From Ustilaginoidea virens (lineage: Eukaryota; Ascomycota; Sordariomycetes; Hypocreales; Clavicipitaceae), in NCBI RefSeq assembly GCF_000687475.1, contig NC_057320.1, positions 1,736,001 to 1,800,000 on the forward strand: a stretch of DNA of 64,000 nt. Direction: 5' to 3'. How positions within the stretch are numbered: the first letter of the stretch is position 1; the number at the start of each line of letters is the position of its first letter. The notes beneath the pieces were generated by a model. It made no database searches. It had not been told where the DNA came from and saw nothing but the letters and a program-made list of their open reading frames with translations. Below are positions 35,981 to 50,000 of the stretch, one piece after another. The position numbers and the translations under genes are program-made.

Positions 35981-36818
35981 CTTATACTAATATACTTTTA
36001 CTAAGGTTTTTCTTATATTTTTCCTTAGTACTTTTTACTGCATTTTCTTTCCCTATCCTTTACACGATTAGCTTGCTACTATAGTAGCTAATCAGAGGGG
36101 GTGTTAAAATCCTCTAGTAGCCTACTAGGCTGCTAGTCTTCTTACCGCCTTTTTGACTTACGGTAATCTTACCAACCTAGGCTCTTGCCTTTTACCTTAA
36201 GGATTTTTAGTGGATTATTTACTGTATATCAAGTAAGGTAGGCCTTAAGGTAGGCCTTGTTAAAAAGGTATGGCATTGCTTAATTAGCGTGGTGAGCCTA
36301 CTAGTGTGGTGGCGGCCTACTAGTGTGGTGGCTAGTCCACTAGTATGGTGGGTAGTCACTAGCGTGGTGGCTAGTTACTAGTGCGGTGACTAGTTACTAG
36401 TGCGGTGGTTAGGGTGGTTGAAAAGGCCCGATATAGTGGGGCTGCTGACGTATTGTATACGTGGCAAGCGAGCATTACGGGGAGCTTTCTTACTGGCTAC
36501 CTTAGATGCCTAGGCCTACCCCTCCTTCGTGTATATATAGGATAGCTTTCCCCTTTTTTTCTAGATAGTAGAAGGGCAGCACAATCGAGTCTGTTAATGC
36601 ACTACATGCCTCTTAACTTCTTACCTTCCCTGCGTTTTCTGGTTATCTTATATTTGCCTTGCCTTTACACTTGCCTTGCTTTATAGCACTTGTATAGTCT
36701 TAGGACTTGGTGAAAAATCTAGTATTATACTAAGATTAGTTCATAGGTCGCAGACAGTCTCGTGCCATCTAGCTAGCTAGTAAGGCTTTGCTTTATAGTG
36801 ACCTTGAGAATTGCAATA
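34035..36818 (+). mobile_element. copia-C part b (RT, RNase H) with 3' LTR
   Basis: Seen: resumes after the ctaat duplication and carries the rest of the polyprotein to about 35,980, then the polypurine tract agaggggg and the 3' LTR at 36,102-36,818 (717 bp, TGTTAAAATCC..GCAATA). The following five bases, gtaac, would be the target duplication, but the 5' partner is gone. The LTR has shorter repeat arrays than the solo LTR at 14,039. Confidence 0.88.
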
Positions 36819-37235
36819 GTAACCCTATTGCAAGCTACTCTACTTAGGTATATGTGTTATATTGGGGGCGTTGTAGTCTCGGGTTATTTGGACCCATTTC
36901 TTTAGGTATACTCATCTCGATATCTTATATAGCCTGCATTATCGGCTCTATAATGTGAGGTTATAATAGTAAGGCTGAGAGAGTCTATTTAAATATAAAG
37001 GACTGGCCCTAGGGCTACTGCGAATAGGCGTCGAATGAATGTATTAAATAGACTAAAGAGGAAAAAGAGAGAGCCCGAATAGGGGCCTCTGAGTAGCCTA
37101 TTTATGCCCGTATGTAGTATAGGCCGAGTCCTTAGCGAGCCCTTATAACCCCGTGCCGATACTCCTTAGGCTAGTTGCGGGCGCAGCCCGAGTCCCAGCC
37201 ATATTGTGGCGCGGGCGTAGCCCGAGCCCGTGATA
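36819..37235 (-). mobile_element. gypsy3 remnant: 5' LTR plus leader
   Basis: Seen: 36,994-37,235 (242 bp) is a gypsy-family LTR in minus orientation (GTGATA at its right end for GTGACA). The adjoining 36,819-36,993 is the reverse complement of the leader that follows the 5' LTR of gypsy2 (40,540-40,714). So it is the start of a third gypsy copy reading leftward, cut off at 36,819 by copia-C. Its remainder is missing from the window, and no target duplication pair can be shown. Confidence 0.72.
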
Positions 37236-37244
37236 CCGGCGTAA

Positions 37245-37670
37245 TTAGCTAGTAAGCTGCAGGTCGGCTTGCTCTTTCGCGGTAAGGAAAGAGATATTAA
37301 TAACGGTATTAAAAGCTATAGCGTTAACGAGAGCTTTTTCTTGGTCCTCATTAATTATAACATTAGATACCACCCTTACTGGTAATAGTGATACTAGCCG
37401 TAACGCCGGTATCTTAGCTGGGTCAGGGTCAGGGGTTAGCAATAATAATATCTCGGCTATAGGTAGTCTATTAGGGGCCGGCGATAATATCTCGGCTGTA
37501 GGTATTATTGCGGCTGGAGGTGCGGCTGCAGCCGGTATCCTGACTTCTAGCCTGCTAGGGCGGGCCGGGCCTTTAGTATAGACGATATCTTCAGGATCGT
37601 TAGCAGTAGGGTCATTATAAGGCTTAATAACCGTCGATCGGAACTTAACGGGGCCATAAGGCATTTGCAT
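37245..37670 (-). pseudogene. copia-B1 integrase C-terminus / RT linker
   Basis: A 141-codon open segment starting M-Q-M-P-Y-G-P-V-K-F-R-S-T-V-I-K-P-Y, the end of a copia integrase, followed by a proline/alanine-rich linker and F-L-T-A-K-E-Q-A-D-L, which in fungal copia polyproteins leads into RT. It ends ten bases from the gypsy3 LTR, so RT was removed or displaced. It stays open by chance or because it has few RIP-sensitive codons. Confidence 0.65.
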
Positions 37671-39903
37671 AATATAGGTTCGAGGCTAAGTAGCCGGTAT
37701 AGCCTATATTATCCACCCTTTTCTCTCTATACCTATACGTCAGACTATAGGGGTAGTTATTAGATAGGCTATATATTTAGGCCATTCCATTAGGCGACGG
37801 CATTGCGAACCTATCGCTTAGCGAGGTATTTTCTAGCTTCGTTAGTAGCCTTTCGTAATATTAAGGCACATTATAATACTAATAAGCTAGGGGGTGAGTT
37901 ATTTATAAATCGGGGATATACTCTAAAGACTAGTAACGAGGGTACTAGGCCGTTAGGCCTAGCAGAATTATTAATGGCTTTAATAGCTAGCTATAGTTTC
38001 TATTCTCTTATTAATAGGTCGCCTACTTCTTTATTAATAATAGTATAGGCTCTGTATAATAGGGCGTGGTATCTCTCGACTTTACTAATACTATAGTAGG
38101 CCTCGACGGGGATTTTATCCATATTGATAGATAAAAGCCGGGTATTATAATGGAATTCAGTAGAGGCGAAGTTTAGACCAATATCGTAAACTATCTAATC
38201 TGGCAGGCCGAGGTATATATCGATCTAATATTCTTTAAGGGCATTCTAAATATCTTAGGCCTTCTATCTTTATAGATTAAGGAATCTGCCTGCTTAGAAG
38301 CTTATCGCGGCATCTATAATATATAATACCGGCCGATTATCAATATAAAGGATATCGATAATAATTTCGTAGTTAAATTAGCTAGTATCGTTATCCTTAA
38401 GGGTGAATTTAAATCGACTAGGTGCCTTTACGTTTATCTGGCATTAATGGCATATATAGGTAATACTCTCGATGATATTGCGGTTAATATTATTATAACC
38501 AGCCCATTGAAGCAATTTAGTAAGCCTATTAATAGAGGGGTGCCCGAATCAACGGTATAATTAACGGATTTTCTATAACGATAGGTAGAAGGCTATAGTA
38601 TCCGTAGCATTAAGAGTCTACTATAGATATCCCTATTTCCTGATAATTAGAACCTTAATATCCCCTTTAATAAGTAAATTATCAATATTATCTAGCTTCA
38701 CGCCTATCCTATCTATATCCGTAATAGAATAGAGAAAGGGGGTACTGCTATTAAGAATATGGAAGGGGATATTACCGAATATCGTCGGGATATTCAGTAT
38801 ACTAAAAGATGTGGTAGAACCTACTCCGAAATTAACGGTATACTACTCATCTATTAACTTAATCGTCAAAGATTTCATTAATGTTATTAGGGCTCTTGCT
38901 TAACCTATACCTACTATAGATAGGCTGGAGGCACCGGTATCTAGTAGGATTCCGCGGAAGGTATAATCACTATAGCGTTCTTCTTCTAGAAAGGCAGAAT
39001 TACAGTCCGGTAGTAGTAGTAAAGGCATTCGGAAGGGGTTAATTTGCAAAAAGGCGTATCGGCATAATTTATCCTATAGGGCTTACAATATTGCAATAGA
39101 TAAAGAAGGTAACGGTTCTATTTGAGTAGGGGCTAAGAAATACTAAGTAGCTATAATTTGTAGTGCGATAGCGTCCTCTATATCCCAATGTGTAACCCCT
39201 GCCATTATAGCTTTAATATCTTCAATGATATTATTAAAATCGGCATCCTTAAGGTCTTAGTCGGCAGTCCCTTCGTATTCCTATAGGAAAATGCGGAATT
39301 TCTTATTATTAGGGGCGGTATAATTAGAAAGGTTCTTCAGCTATTATGCCTTTAATTCTTATTGCTCTTTAGCAGTATAGTTAGATAATTAATATCCTGA
39401 TTTATTGCAAACAAAGCATCTTCTTTAATAGGGCCTAGCTAGAAGGGTGCGATTTTATTTAAAGCGGCGTTAAGGGGGTCCGTATCGTTAGGGGCGTTAA
39501 TACCGGTTATGCGATTGACTATATCTACGATCTATAAATAACGCTATATTCTCATCAATATCCTTAATATTCTATTATTATTAATACTGCTGTTATTAAA
39601 GGAATTGATGCTATTGAGTCGTATAGGTAGTCTTATAGATAGAAAGGGATCGCTATAGGTTAGCGGCGAGGCCTTCGAATATAGAGGCATAACAATATAT
39701 AGCCTGGCTATACTTAGGGGTATCTCTTATAGCGTTAAGCATTTGCCGATAGAGCTCTATATTAGCTATAAAGGGGGGAAAAGACCTCAATATAGGCGTT
39801 AAAGCTCTTCTAGTAGGATATTAAGGCATTCAAGCTTTAATTTATCGGGATATTTTGCAATAGTTAATTGAAGCATTATTCTATTCTAACAGTACAAATA
39901 GAA

Positions 39904-40122
39904 TTACTCTATACTTTTATTCTCAAAATAGCTTTTAACTTTGCGGACTATATCGTTAAAAGTAAGGGTATTGCGGATGCATTCGATATTATTAAAGTAG
40001 TAGGTCTTAGTATCGCCAATTAGTATAATTTGGAAGGCTCTAGTAAGTATATAATCGGGCAATCCTAGAAGGCGGTATTTACTCTTAAAGGATACTACCT
40101 TTAGTATAAGGAAGTTATCCAT
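39904..40122 (-). pseudogene. copia-B1 Gag segment
   Basis: 72 open codons, starting M-D-N-F-L-I-L-K-V-V-S-F-K-S-K-Y-R-L-L-G-L-P. It resembles the conserved Gag segment (..F-R-S-K..L-L-G-L-P..T-R-A-F-Q) of fungal copia polyproteins. Related sequence in copia-B2 lies near 12,780-13,010, with more stops. It is a fragment, not an independent gene. Confidence 0.55.
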
Positions 40123-40287
40123 TTTACCGCTATATCTATCCTCTATGCGATAGCTGCATAAGAGGTTAGATATTTTCTTCGAAATATTATTAAACCCGGC
40201 CTTTATGTAGGCTCTTTAGGTATAATCTTTTTAGTAGTATTCCAGAGGGTATTCTAAAACGGCTTATCGGTTATTATCTTACGGTAG

Positions 40288-43200
40288 TGTCACGGGCTCG
40301 GGCTACGCCCGCGCTACAATATGGCTAGGACTCGGGCTGCGCTTATGCCTAGCCTAAGTAGGGTTATATGAGTCAGCGGCATAGGGTCACGGGACTACGC
40401 TAGGACCCCGACCTATACTAACGTATGGTTAAATAGACCATCGAGAGCCCCCTATTCGGGTCCTCTCTTTTCCTCTTTAGTCTATTTAATATATTTATTC
40501 GACGCCTATTCGCAATAGCCCTAGGGCTAGTCCTTTATATTTAAATAGACTCTCTTAGCCTTACTATTATAACCTTATATTATAGAGCCAATAATGCAGG
40601 CTATATAAGATATCGAGATAAGTATACCTAGAGAAATAGGTATAGACAACCCGAGACTATAATACCCCTAATATAATATATATACCCGAGTAGAGCAGCT
40701 CGCATTAGGGTTACAATAGATAGAGGCGTAGATATAGATTAATACATAATACCTCGCTGCTATTACCGCCTCGCTATAGACCCTCTTTACGAATTAGTTA
40801 AATAGCTCCTAAAATGCTATTTAACTGGCCCCGGTTGTATAATAGAACGACCCCCTCCCTACTGCTTAGGATACCTAGCTAAAGTATAAGCTGATCCTAA
40901 TAGGGGACCCCTTTAATAGCAAAAAGGCTATATTTATAGCCTGGCGGACCTTTATGCAATATAAGCTTGAGGTCGATAGGGACTTTATTAGAGACGAGAA
41001 GACTTAATAGATATTTATCTTTTAGAACCTATCGTCTATAGTCTAATTATAGGTCGCGGCCTTCTTCGAGAATAGTATAGCTTGCGATTATAATATAATG
41101 AAATTCTTTAAATACCTTTAATATCTCTTTAAGGACTTATACTAGTAGGATCGCGCTATTACTAAGCTTAAGTACTCCTTATGCTAAGGCCCTAAGGAAC
41201 TTTTTGCTGCTTTTTTTATGCGATTTAAGGAAAAATTTATACTTATTAGCAATCTCGGTTGGCCTAAGGAAGTTAAGCTAGAATATCTCTAATTGGCGCT
41301 TAATACTCGTATAGCTAATAAGATTATTGGCTTTAGAGTCTCCCGTTATAATTATTATTTAGCGGTAGACCGCTACTAATAAATTGCTATTAATATTGAG
41401 ACTAGCCTGACTATTAATTACTAACCGGGCTTGGCCTATTCCCGATTAATTTATACTTAGGATTCTAAAGGCGATATATAAATATTAGGTATTAATAAGC
41501 TAGACTCAAAAGGTAATTCGCCTAAAGCGATATAGATCTCTATAGAATAATATAAAGAATATAGGAAGAAAGGTCTTTATTTTTAATATAGCTCTTCTAA
41601 ATATTAGAAGAATATATACTACCTACTATTAGCAATCTGGCTAAATATAGTTAAAGTGGCCTTATTAGATTTATAAATCGTAAAGGTTAAAAGTAGTAAT
41701 AAAAATTAGGAAAAAGAATAGCCTTTAAACCTAATCTTATTAGAAGGCTTAAGATGCATATATAAACCCTAGCCTAATTATAAAAGGAATTAGAGGAGAT
41801 TATAGAACGAATAGATAGATACCCCTTTTTAGTACTAATCTTATATAAATCTTATACCTTTATTAATACCTTAATCGACTCGGGATATAACTGCTATAGC
41901 GCTATAAGCGAAAAGATAGTATAACGGTTAGGCCTCTAACCTATCTGCCTACTATAATATAGGGAAATCGGAACGGTAGTAGATATTTAGAGCTATTTAG
42001 GAGAATATAAGGTAATATATTCCTCTATTACTTATATTATCTATATAGTGATTGATATTAATAGATGGCTATTTACGGTTATACTTTATATTATCCTAGG
42101 CCTTACCTATAATATTATCCTTAGGATGCCTTAGATAGAGCATTATAATATTATACTATAGGCGAAATAATACTAATTAAAGATTAGATTAGTAGGTAGC
42201 CTTATCGTTAAGGAATCGACGAGAAGATAATAGGGTCTAACTATAGTAAATATCTTTAGCTCTATCTTCTATAATATGCTAAAACGGGCAAAATACTCTA
42301 GGGATCGGTCGACTTCTTTTATTGCGATAAGCTTATAGGAGATAATATATATCCTCTGCATTATACTACTATTTTATTAAGACTCTGCCTTATAATTATA
42401 GGAACTATAAGTACTCCCGATAGAATTATAGGAATTTATTAACCTTTTTAATAAAAAGAAGGCTTTTAGTCTCCCTCCGCACCGGGGTATATTAGACCAC
42501 TATATCTAGCTTAAAAAGACTATAGATAGGAGCTAGCTAGACCTACCTTAGGGCCTATTATATAATATACTATAAGATTAGTTACTTAAGGTTTAAAAAT
42601 AAATAATTAATTTAATAGATAAAAGATAGATCCGAGTAAGCTCCTTATTAGTAGCGGTATTAGTCTTACTAGCTAGAAAGGGGAATAGCAGGTGGTATTT
42701 TTATATCGACTACCGGGCCTTTAATAAGGTTATAGCTTAAGACCGATACCCCCTTTCTTTAATTAAGGAGATATTACGATTCCTATCCTAGGCGAAATAG
42801 TTTACTAAAGTTAACGTACGCATAGTATTCTATAAAATATATATTGCAGAAGGCGATAAATACTTAATTATATTCTGCATACGATTCGGACTATTTAAAT
42901 AGCTTATTATGCTATTTAGCCTAATTAGGGCCCCTACAACTTTTTAAAGATATATTAATAGGGCCTTAGAGAATATACTAAAAGACTTTATAACTACTTA
43001 CTTTAATAACGTTTTAATCTATACTAGGGGATTAAAAGCAGATTATATAGGGCGTATTAAGGAAGTCTTTTAACGACTGTAAAAGGCTAGCTTAAATTTA
43101 GATCTTAATAAGTACAACTTCATAGTAAAAGAGGTCTAATACCTAAGATATATTATGATAGCTAGAAAGGAAATCCATTTAGACCCTAAAAAGATTAAAG

Positions 43201-44057
43201 CTATTTAAAACTAAGAAGCACCTATAAAATTAAAAGGCATTTATAGTTTCCTCGGCTTTACCAATTTTTACTATAATTTTATCCTAGATTTCTCCCGCCT
43301 TATCGACCTTTTAGTTAGGTTAATAAAGAAAGGGGTTCTATTCTAATAATTAGACGAAGAAAAGGCGGTATTTTAGGCGTTTAAGTAGTATTTTATATTA
43401 TCTTTAGTTCTCGCTTAATAGGATCCTAATAAAGAGATAGTCCTTAAGGCAGATAGTTCTAATATAGCCCTCAGTGGCTATCTATTATAGGTCGGGGAGG
43501 ATAGTATACTATACCTTATTATATACTATTTTGCTTATTTATTGGATATAGAACGGAATTATACTATATACGATAAGGAACTCTTTACTATTATCTCTTG
43601 CCTTAAGGTATAGTTAGTAGAACTCTATTTAGTAGCCTCCCCCTTTATTATCTTTACTAACTATAAAAACCTAAAGTATTTTACCTAACTATAAGAAATA
43701 TCTAAGCGATAAGCCCGATAGGCCGAGACTTTAGTACTTTTTAACTTCTATCTTTAGTATAAGCTAAGGTTATAAGCCTAATACCCTAATGCGCTTTCTC
43801 AATAGGAATAAAAGGCAGATAGGGCGGAGCTATAAATCGGCTAGATCCTAAAACCGCTATCTATTTTAGCACTCAATATAGATAGGATAGAAGGCATTAG
43901 GACCCTAACCTTAGATTTAGAGGTTACCCTACCTTACGGCCTATATATTTTCGCTAATACTTACCTTCAGGCTCTTTAGGACTAAGCAATATCTAAAGAT
44001 AGTATATACTAGGCACGATAAATAGTAGTAGCGAATAGAGAGCGATAATTCCCTATA
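40288..44057 (+). mobile_element. gypsy2 part a: 5' LTR, Gag, protease, RT, RNase H
   Basis: Seen: the 5' LTR is 40,288-40,539 (TGTCACGGGCTCGGG start). The whole element, 40,288-54,415, is bounded by ggtag at 40,283-40,287 and 54,416-54,420. LINE2 splits it, with the 15-bp duplication cgataattccctata at 44,043-44,057 and 50,866-50,880. Without LINE2 it is about 7.3 kb. The internal region is heavily RIP-damaged. Confidence 0.92.
40740..44042 (+). pseudogene. gypsy2 Gag-Pol: Gag, protease, RT, RNase H
   Basis: Seen with stops read through: a Gag segment at about 40,880-41,450 (K-L-E-V-D-R-D-F-I), a retropepsin motif L-I-D-S-G at 41,871-41,885 with the aspartate intact, RT from about 42,600 (W-Y-F-Y-I-D-Y-R-A-F-N-K), and the catalytic motif at 42,999-43,010 reading Y-F-N-N instead of Y-F-D-D. 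RNase H includes L-K-A-D-S-S-N near 43,445. Known: PR-RT-RH-IN is the gypsy order. Both catalytic aspartates of RT are lost by G-to-A. Confidence 0.82.
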
Positions 44058-47000
44058 TATATATATATATTACACTAGCTAAGCTATCTAGGGGGGGGGA
44101 TAAGCCCCTATCTAGCCTAGTGCTAGTACCTCTATGCTTAATCTATATAGGAAACCCGAGTGCCGGGAGGAAAACCTATATATTATCCGTGGTCGATGGT
44201 ATTCCTTTAGAGTCGAAGGGGGTTTATTATACGTTGCGAGGAGGTGTCCTATCGCGCGAGACTAGGTCTGGCGGTAGGGCTGGGAAAGTATGGATAGTGG
44301 GCACGCCTCGATAGGCGCGGTAATTTACATTAGTAGTCATTAGGCATTGGTTAGGCTCTGGGGTGGGTATGAATCGGAACCGATGTGATCAATATTATTA
44401 GGTATAAGAGGCAGCGGTGACGTTAGTATCGGGTAGGCGGCGGTGTCGCGGTGAGTCGCGCGTTTTATTGTTATTGATTTCGTCTAATATAGGTTGGGGC
44501 AGCTAGTGGATAATTAAGTGATCTAGTGCGGGCATATAGTGGTATAAAGTCTCCCTTACCTGCCTTACCTTTTTGATTCTTTTCCTCTTCCCTTTTTGTT
44601 CCTTATTGAAAATTGCTAAGAATTTTCCTTTATTTTTCCGCCTCGATTACATTATAGTAGTTTTTATGCATCCTTTATTCTTCGATATGCCTACCGTTCT
44701 AGAGTTAGGTCCTAGCCTAGCTTAAAAATAGCTGTATCGTCCCTATATATACTATAGTGCCAATATGGCCGCTCGTTATTATAACTAATAAGGTAAGAGG
44801 TTCTCTTTAATCGTTATCTATCTTTTTCTAATAATAGGTAGGGCTCGGGGGTGCCTATTTCGCTTATACTTCGAAGCGGAAGCTTTATTATATCCTAGTG
44901 CGTAATACTATAAATTGCGAACCGGTAGAGAGTATGCTTATATTATAGAAGGCCTATACTTGCGAGTAGGAAGTAAGTATATTAGTTTGCCGGTATCCTT
45001 TAACTTTATAGTTAACCTTAGTAGGTAGATAAAGACGATTACTATAAGGCCTAATAGGCTATATATCGGTCTATTACGCTAGTTACTTTAGTACCTTAAA
45101 AGGGTTAAAACGACTCTACTATTATAATACGAATAATAGTACCTATAGTCCTAATCTTACTGCTGGCTAACTTCCTTAGGCTTATTAAGAAAGGGGTTTT
45201 AGTTTTAGAGCGCGCCTATAGTAGTAAGCCCTAGCCTCTCTCGTCGGTCGAGGGACCTTAGCCTCTTACTACTACTACTAGCAATAGAAGCCCTATTAGT
45301 TCTATTATTATATTAGATATCGATAATAAGCCTGCTTTTAGGCCTACTGCTATAGGGGAACCGCCTTATAGCGAGGGGGTCTCGCTAATATAGTCTAAGA
45401 CTTTTACGATACTATCTTCTAGTAAATTATAGTAAATAGTTACGTTTTTAAAGTTTATAAAGTCTTAAGCGGAGTCTTAGCTAGTAGCGTCTGCCTCTAG
45501 AGCGCTATCTATACTACTATTAAAGCCTCCCCTACCTATTGTTTAATCGGTATAGCCTAAGTAAGCTAAATTAGTAGTTTTATTGCTATCTTTTCCTTAT
45601 CTTTATACCGATACCTCTGCCTTTTCCCCCTTTAAGAGGAAGAGGGAGGGATTAAAGATAATAGAGTTACTTATAAAAGGGATATTAGGTTTAGCTACTA
45701 GGGTTAAATAAAAGATATATTTAAAATTTATAGTATCTTTTTCCTTAGGGGGGAAAGGGAAAGGAAAAGGGAAAGTAAAAGTGGCCCCTAATAATAGCTA
45801 TAGTAATAAAGAGGGTGGTATAGAATAAATAGGGGTCTAAAGGGTTAGGGGTACTAAGAAGATTAGGGGTCTAAATCTATCGACTATATAAATAGCTTAT
45901 ATAAAAAAGACGTTCTTCCCCTATCTATATAGTTAATCGTATCTTTATCTATAATTATCTATATATATATATATAGTCTAGGGTTAGGGTGCAATTATAT
46001 TAAGTTGCTATTAGAGCTAAAGTCTGCATAGGTAGTAAGTGCGATAATTAGGGTGAACTATTCGAGCCGGTAGGTATTAAAGACCTATTTAATAACCTAC
46101 TTAGCTAAATCTTTATTTTTAAATGCTTAGGTGATACTATACTTATCTAATATAGGGCGGTTTTAGATATAAAAGGGAGGGTTTTTAAGATAGTTATTAT
46201 ACTTTAGGATTATATATTTGATATTTTCTATATTAGGACTATATCGGTAATATAAGTAGTAGATAGATAGGACCTTTATCTTATATAGGAACTTATTAAG
46301 GCTTATTTTTTCTATTCTAAATTAAGTAAGGAAGGAGGATTTATATTTATAGAGGTTATTATAGAGATCTAGTATCTTCTTTATAGAGGTAAAGTTAGGG
46401 GTATATTCGGTAATAGGGCGGTTCTTTAGCGGGTATTATACTTAGGCGAATTATTACTTTAATTACTATCTCTTTATCTATTTAAAAGCTAAAGAGTGAG
46501 TAGGGGATAGTTTATTATCCTAAAGTAGAATCGAATCTTTAAAGGCTATATAATTTAGTATTTTATTCTTAGTCAGTTATCTTTATCTATAGGTAGGTCT
46601 TTATTATAGCCAAGTCTAGATAATAGTATATATATTAAAGATAAGGTTGGCTATACTACTTTCTTAGGTTCTAATAAGGAATTATTATTAGGCTAGGTTA
46701 AGGTAGAGGTCGAATAGGGGGATTATTACTTTAATTTCTACGATTGCATTAGGTATTACTTAGTAGGCTTTTATAACTATATAGAGGTATTTCGACTATT
46801 TAGCGGCTAGGCTATATATAATACCTTTTGCTACTTCTCCTAGCTTAATAGGAGTATATTAGATTCTAGTGCTAAAGGCGATTATAGTTCTAATAACCTA
46901 TATATATAGTAGTTAGGCTTTATAGAACTAATATCCCTATATAGAGGCCGCTAAAGCGATAAAGGCGAGCTTTTGCCTTTTTAGCTTCTTTACTATTTAG

Positions 47001-50000
47001 GCCCTATAGTCAGTCTAACTAAGTTTGCAGTTAATCTCTATTCTAAGGAATCGGGCGTATTATATAGGCTAGATAGTTATATTATTAAGTCGTATTATTA
47101 TAATATCTAATCGGTACTATTTAGTAAAGTATATTAGCTTACTTTTTGCTAGGTTGAATTTTAGTCCGGCCTCTACTAACTATTTTTTATAGATCTTTTA
47201 TACTTTCGAGAGGGTTATAACTATATCTTGCATTATTTTACTATATGCGATTATATTAGTATTATTTGCGAATCCTAAGGTTAGCGAGTTATCTACTACT
47301 TTAAGTCTATAGTATAGAGGTATAATATAGAAGAGGAAAAGGATTAAAGAGATTAGAAAGCCTTAGGGCACTTTTACTATAATTAAGAATTTTTAGGTAG
47401 GTTGGCCTTTAAAGAAGATTTTAGCTAAATATAATATAGTAAAGCCTTAGACCTAAGCTATTATCTATCGGGGGGCGCCACTTTAGAGGAGGAGGTATAT
47501 AAGCCTAATATAGTTAATAGTATCGAATGCTATAGAGATATCTAGTTATAGTAGTAATGCTATTCCTTTATGCTATTAGGTAGCCTTAACTGCTTCTACT
47601 AGGGTATATAGCGCTATATCTATTGATCTATTTACTCTATTGCCTATTTATATATCTAATAGTAATTTCTATTCTTTTGCGATTATTATTAGTCTTTTTA
47701 CTATTATAGCTTTAAGGATTTTATTAAGGAGGTTTAAGAGGGATATTAAGTATTAGGCTCCTATTCTTTAGTATTCTTTAGGTATTTTACTAGGTTTTCT
47801 TAATATTATAACTTTAGCTTCTTAGAACTATATTAGGTAGTAGCTAGTTCTATATATAGTATTAAAGAGTATTATTAGGGCTCTAAGAACCGGTTCTCTA
47901 TAGGCTTTAAGGAATCCTACTAGTATACTATTAGGGCCTAATGCTTTCTAGCTAGCTATATATTAGAGGGTATTATAGATATTTACTTTAGAGAATTTAT
48001 CTTTAGGGGCAAATATTACATTAGTAAGGCAGGGGAATCGCAGGTCTAGGATATTATTAAGGGTAGCTATTAATATCGGGAAGAATCTTTCTATTAGTAT
48101 TTCTACTTTAGAAGAATATATTTTTGCTTCCTATATTTAGGCTCTTTCGCCTTAGAGAAATATAGGGATTTCTTTTAATTCTAGGGGGAGTCTACTATAT
48201 ATCCAGGCCTATTTCTCTAGGGACTATAGGTCTACGTTTTTTATTATAGCCTTATTAATAGCTTCTTTCTATATTTAGTACCTTTCCTATTAGATAATCT
48301 TAGTTTAGTTTATCTCTACTCTTTATGCTATTAGCTAATTAAGGCTAGTATAGTCTTTTCTTTAATTTCTTATAGCCTTATAGGCCGCTATTATAGCCAA
48401 TTATACTTCTTAGGTCTATTATAGGGCCTTTTTTAGCAATTTAGTTCCTCTTTTAGGCATAGCAATATTAGCAATAGCCTATAGTTAGGTCGTAAGCTAT
48501 TAGGCGAAAGTATTAATCTCTATAGGGGATTAGGGTAGGTATAAGGCATATAAGATAGTTATTCTAACTTTGGCTTTAGCTTAAGCGAGGATTTTATTAA
48601 GTTTTTTCTATTAGTATATCGGCAGTAGTTTATAAAACTCATTTAGTCCTATTTCTACCTAGATTACCTAAGGGATATAATTAGATCTAGTAATATCTGC
48701 CGCCCCTATAAACTTTATATTAAGGTCTCCTATACTCTATATATAGTTAATAGTGCTATTATATTTATTTAGGGCTTATCTAATTATCTCTCCCTATAGT
48801 ATTATAAAGGTTAGCTTCTATTTTAATATAAGTTTAAAGAGGGTATTATAGCCTAAGGAGGTTCTATAAAAGCGGTCCTATATAGGGTAATAGATATTAA
48901 AGTTACTAGTGAAGATGCTATAGGGGCGAGGGGTAGTTTAGGCGAATTCCTAGAAGGGGGTAGACTAATTCGGGGAAGGGATTAAGGAGTAAATAAAGTA
49001 GATATTAATATTTTAGAATATAATATAGCACTAGTTTAGGCCTAAGTCTATTGCCTAAGAGCCAGGAGTATATCTTTTATAGATATAGATTGCTATATAT
49101 TTACTATAGGCGGCTACTTAGTATCTACTAAGGCTAAAGTATAGGGGGAGTCTATTTAGGGCTATAAATTCCTAGAGGGCGATAATATCTAGTTTAGATT
49201 TATAGTTAAAGGCGAGGTATACTAATAGTGATTTCTTTTATATATTCTAGTATAGTACCTTTATTATTAGTATTAGGGCTAGGGGGTTAGGGCTTTCGGT
49301 GCATTAGTAGTAGTAGGCTTAGATAAATTAGATTAGAAGAATACAGTAATATTACTACTACTATTAGTCTTTTTAAGGGTAATAAAGCTTTCTTTATATA
49401 GTCTACTAATTTATTTTTTTAGGGAGTCTTCTTTTAGGGAATTATTAGTAAGGTATCTATAGCCTTTATCCTCTAGGATAAAAGGGGGAGGTATTAATAA
49501 GGTACTAGTATTTACAAACTATATTAGTCTGGTACTATAAGCCTATCTTGCGATATCCTATTGCTTATTTACTATAGGGTAGAATCGAGATTAGGCTAGA
49601 TAGGGTCCTTAGTAATTAAAGTAGTACTCTCTTTTATTACTAATAATGCTAAGGCAGTCTTTATCTCTATTAGGGTATCTCTTTACGCTATACTATCTGC
49701 ATTAAGGGGTCTTTATATTGTAATTCGCAATATATCCGAATTTGAAGTATTAATAATACTATTTTAGGTGGATAGTTTTATTATATAGTTTAGCTTTAAA
49801 GATTTCTACTTAGTAGATAACTCTAATCTTATAGAGTCGGTTTGCTACTTTTATATTAGTTACTCTAATAATTAGGGGGGCTTTTATTGCTTTTTTATAG
49901 GGTTTCCTTATAGTGACTCTACTAATGCCTAGGCCGTTAGCTTAGGCTAGGTTTAGTTTAATATCTTTAATAGGGATATTTTTAGAGAATTAAGTAGGGA

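Larger units (their letters stand above)
37236..40287 (-). mobile_element. copia-B1 part a (Gag, protease, integrase)
   Basis: Seen, reading leftward on the minus strand: a Gag segment at 39,904-40,122, the retropepsin motif L-L-D-T-G-A-S at about 38,927-38,947, a zinc-binding integrase segment (H-P-S-I-N-R-L..H-x2-C), the integrase core, and an integrase C-terminus with F-R-S-T-V-I-K-P-Y. RT and RNase H are missing because the gypsy3 LTR joins at 37,235. The right limit is the target ggtag (40,283-40,287) of gypsy2; the 5' half resumes at 54,416. RIP stops are frequent but fewer than in the LINEs. Confidence 0.78.

Noticed and set aside
36819..40714. DNA transposon with 400-bp terminal inverted repeats
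   Set aside because: The arms are gypsy LTR plus leader, the interior is a copia polyprotein, and the right LTR pairs with 54,162-54,415 by the shared ggtag duplication.
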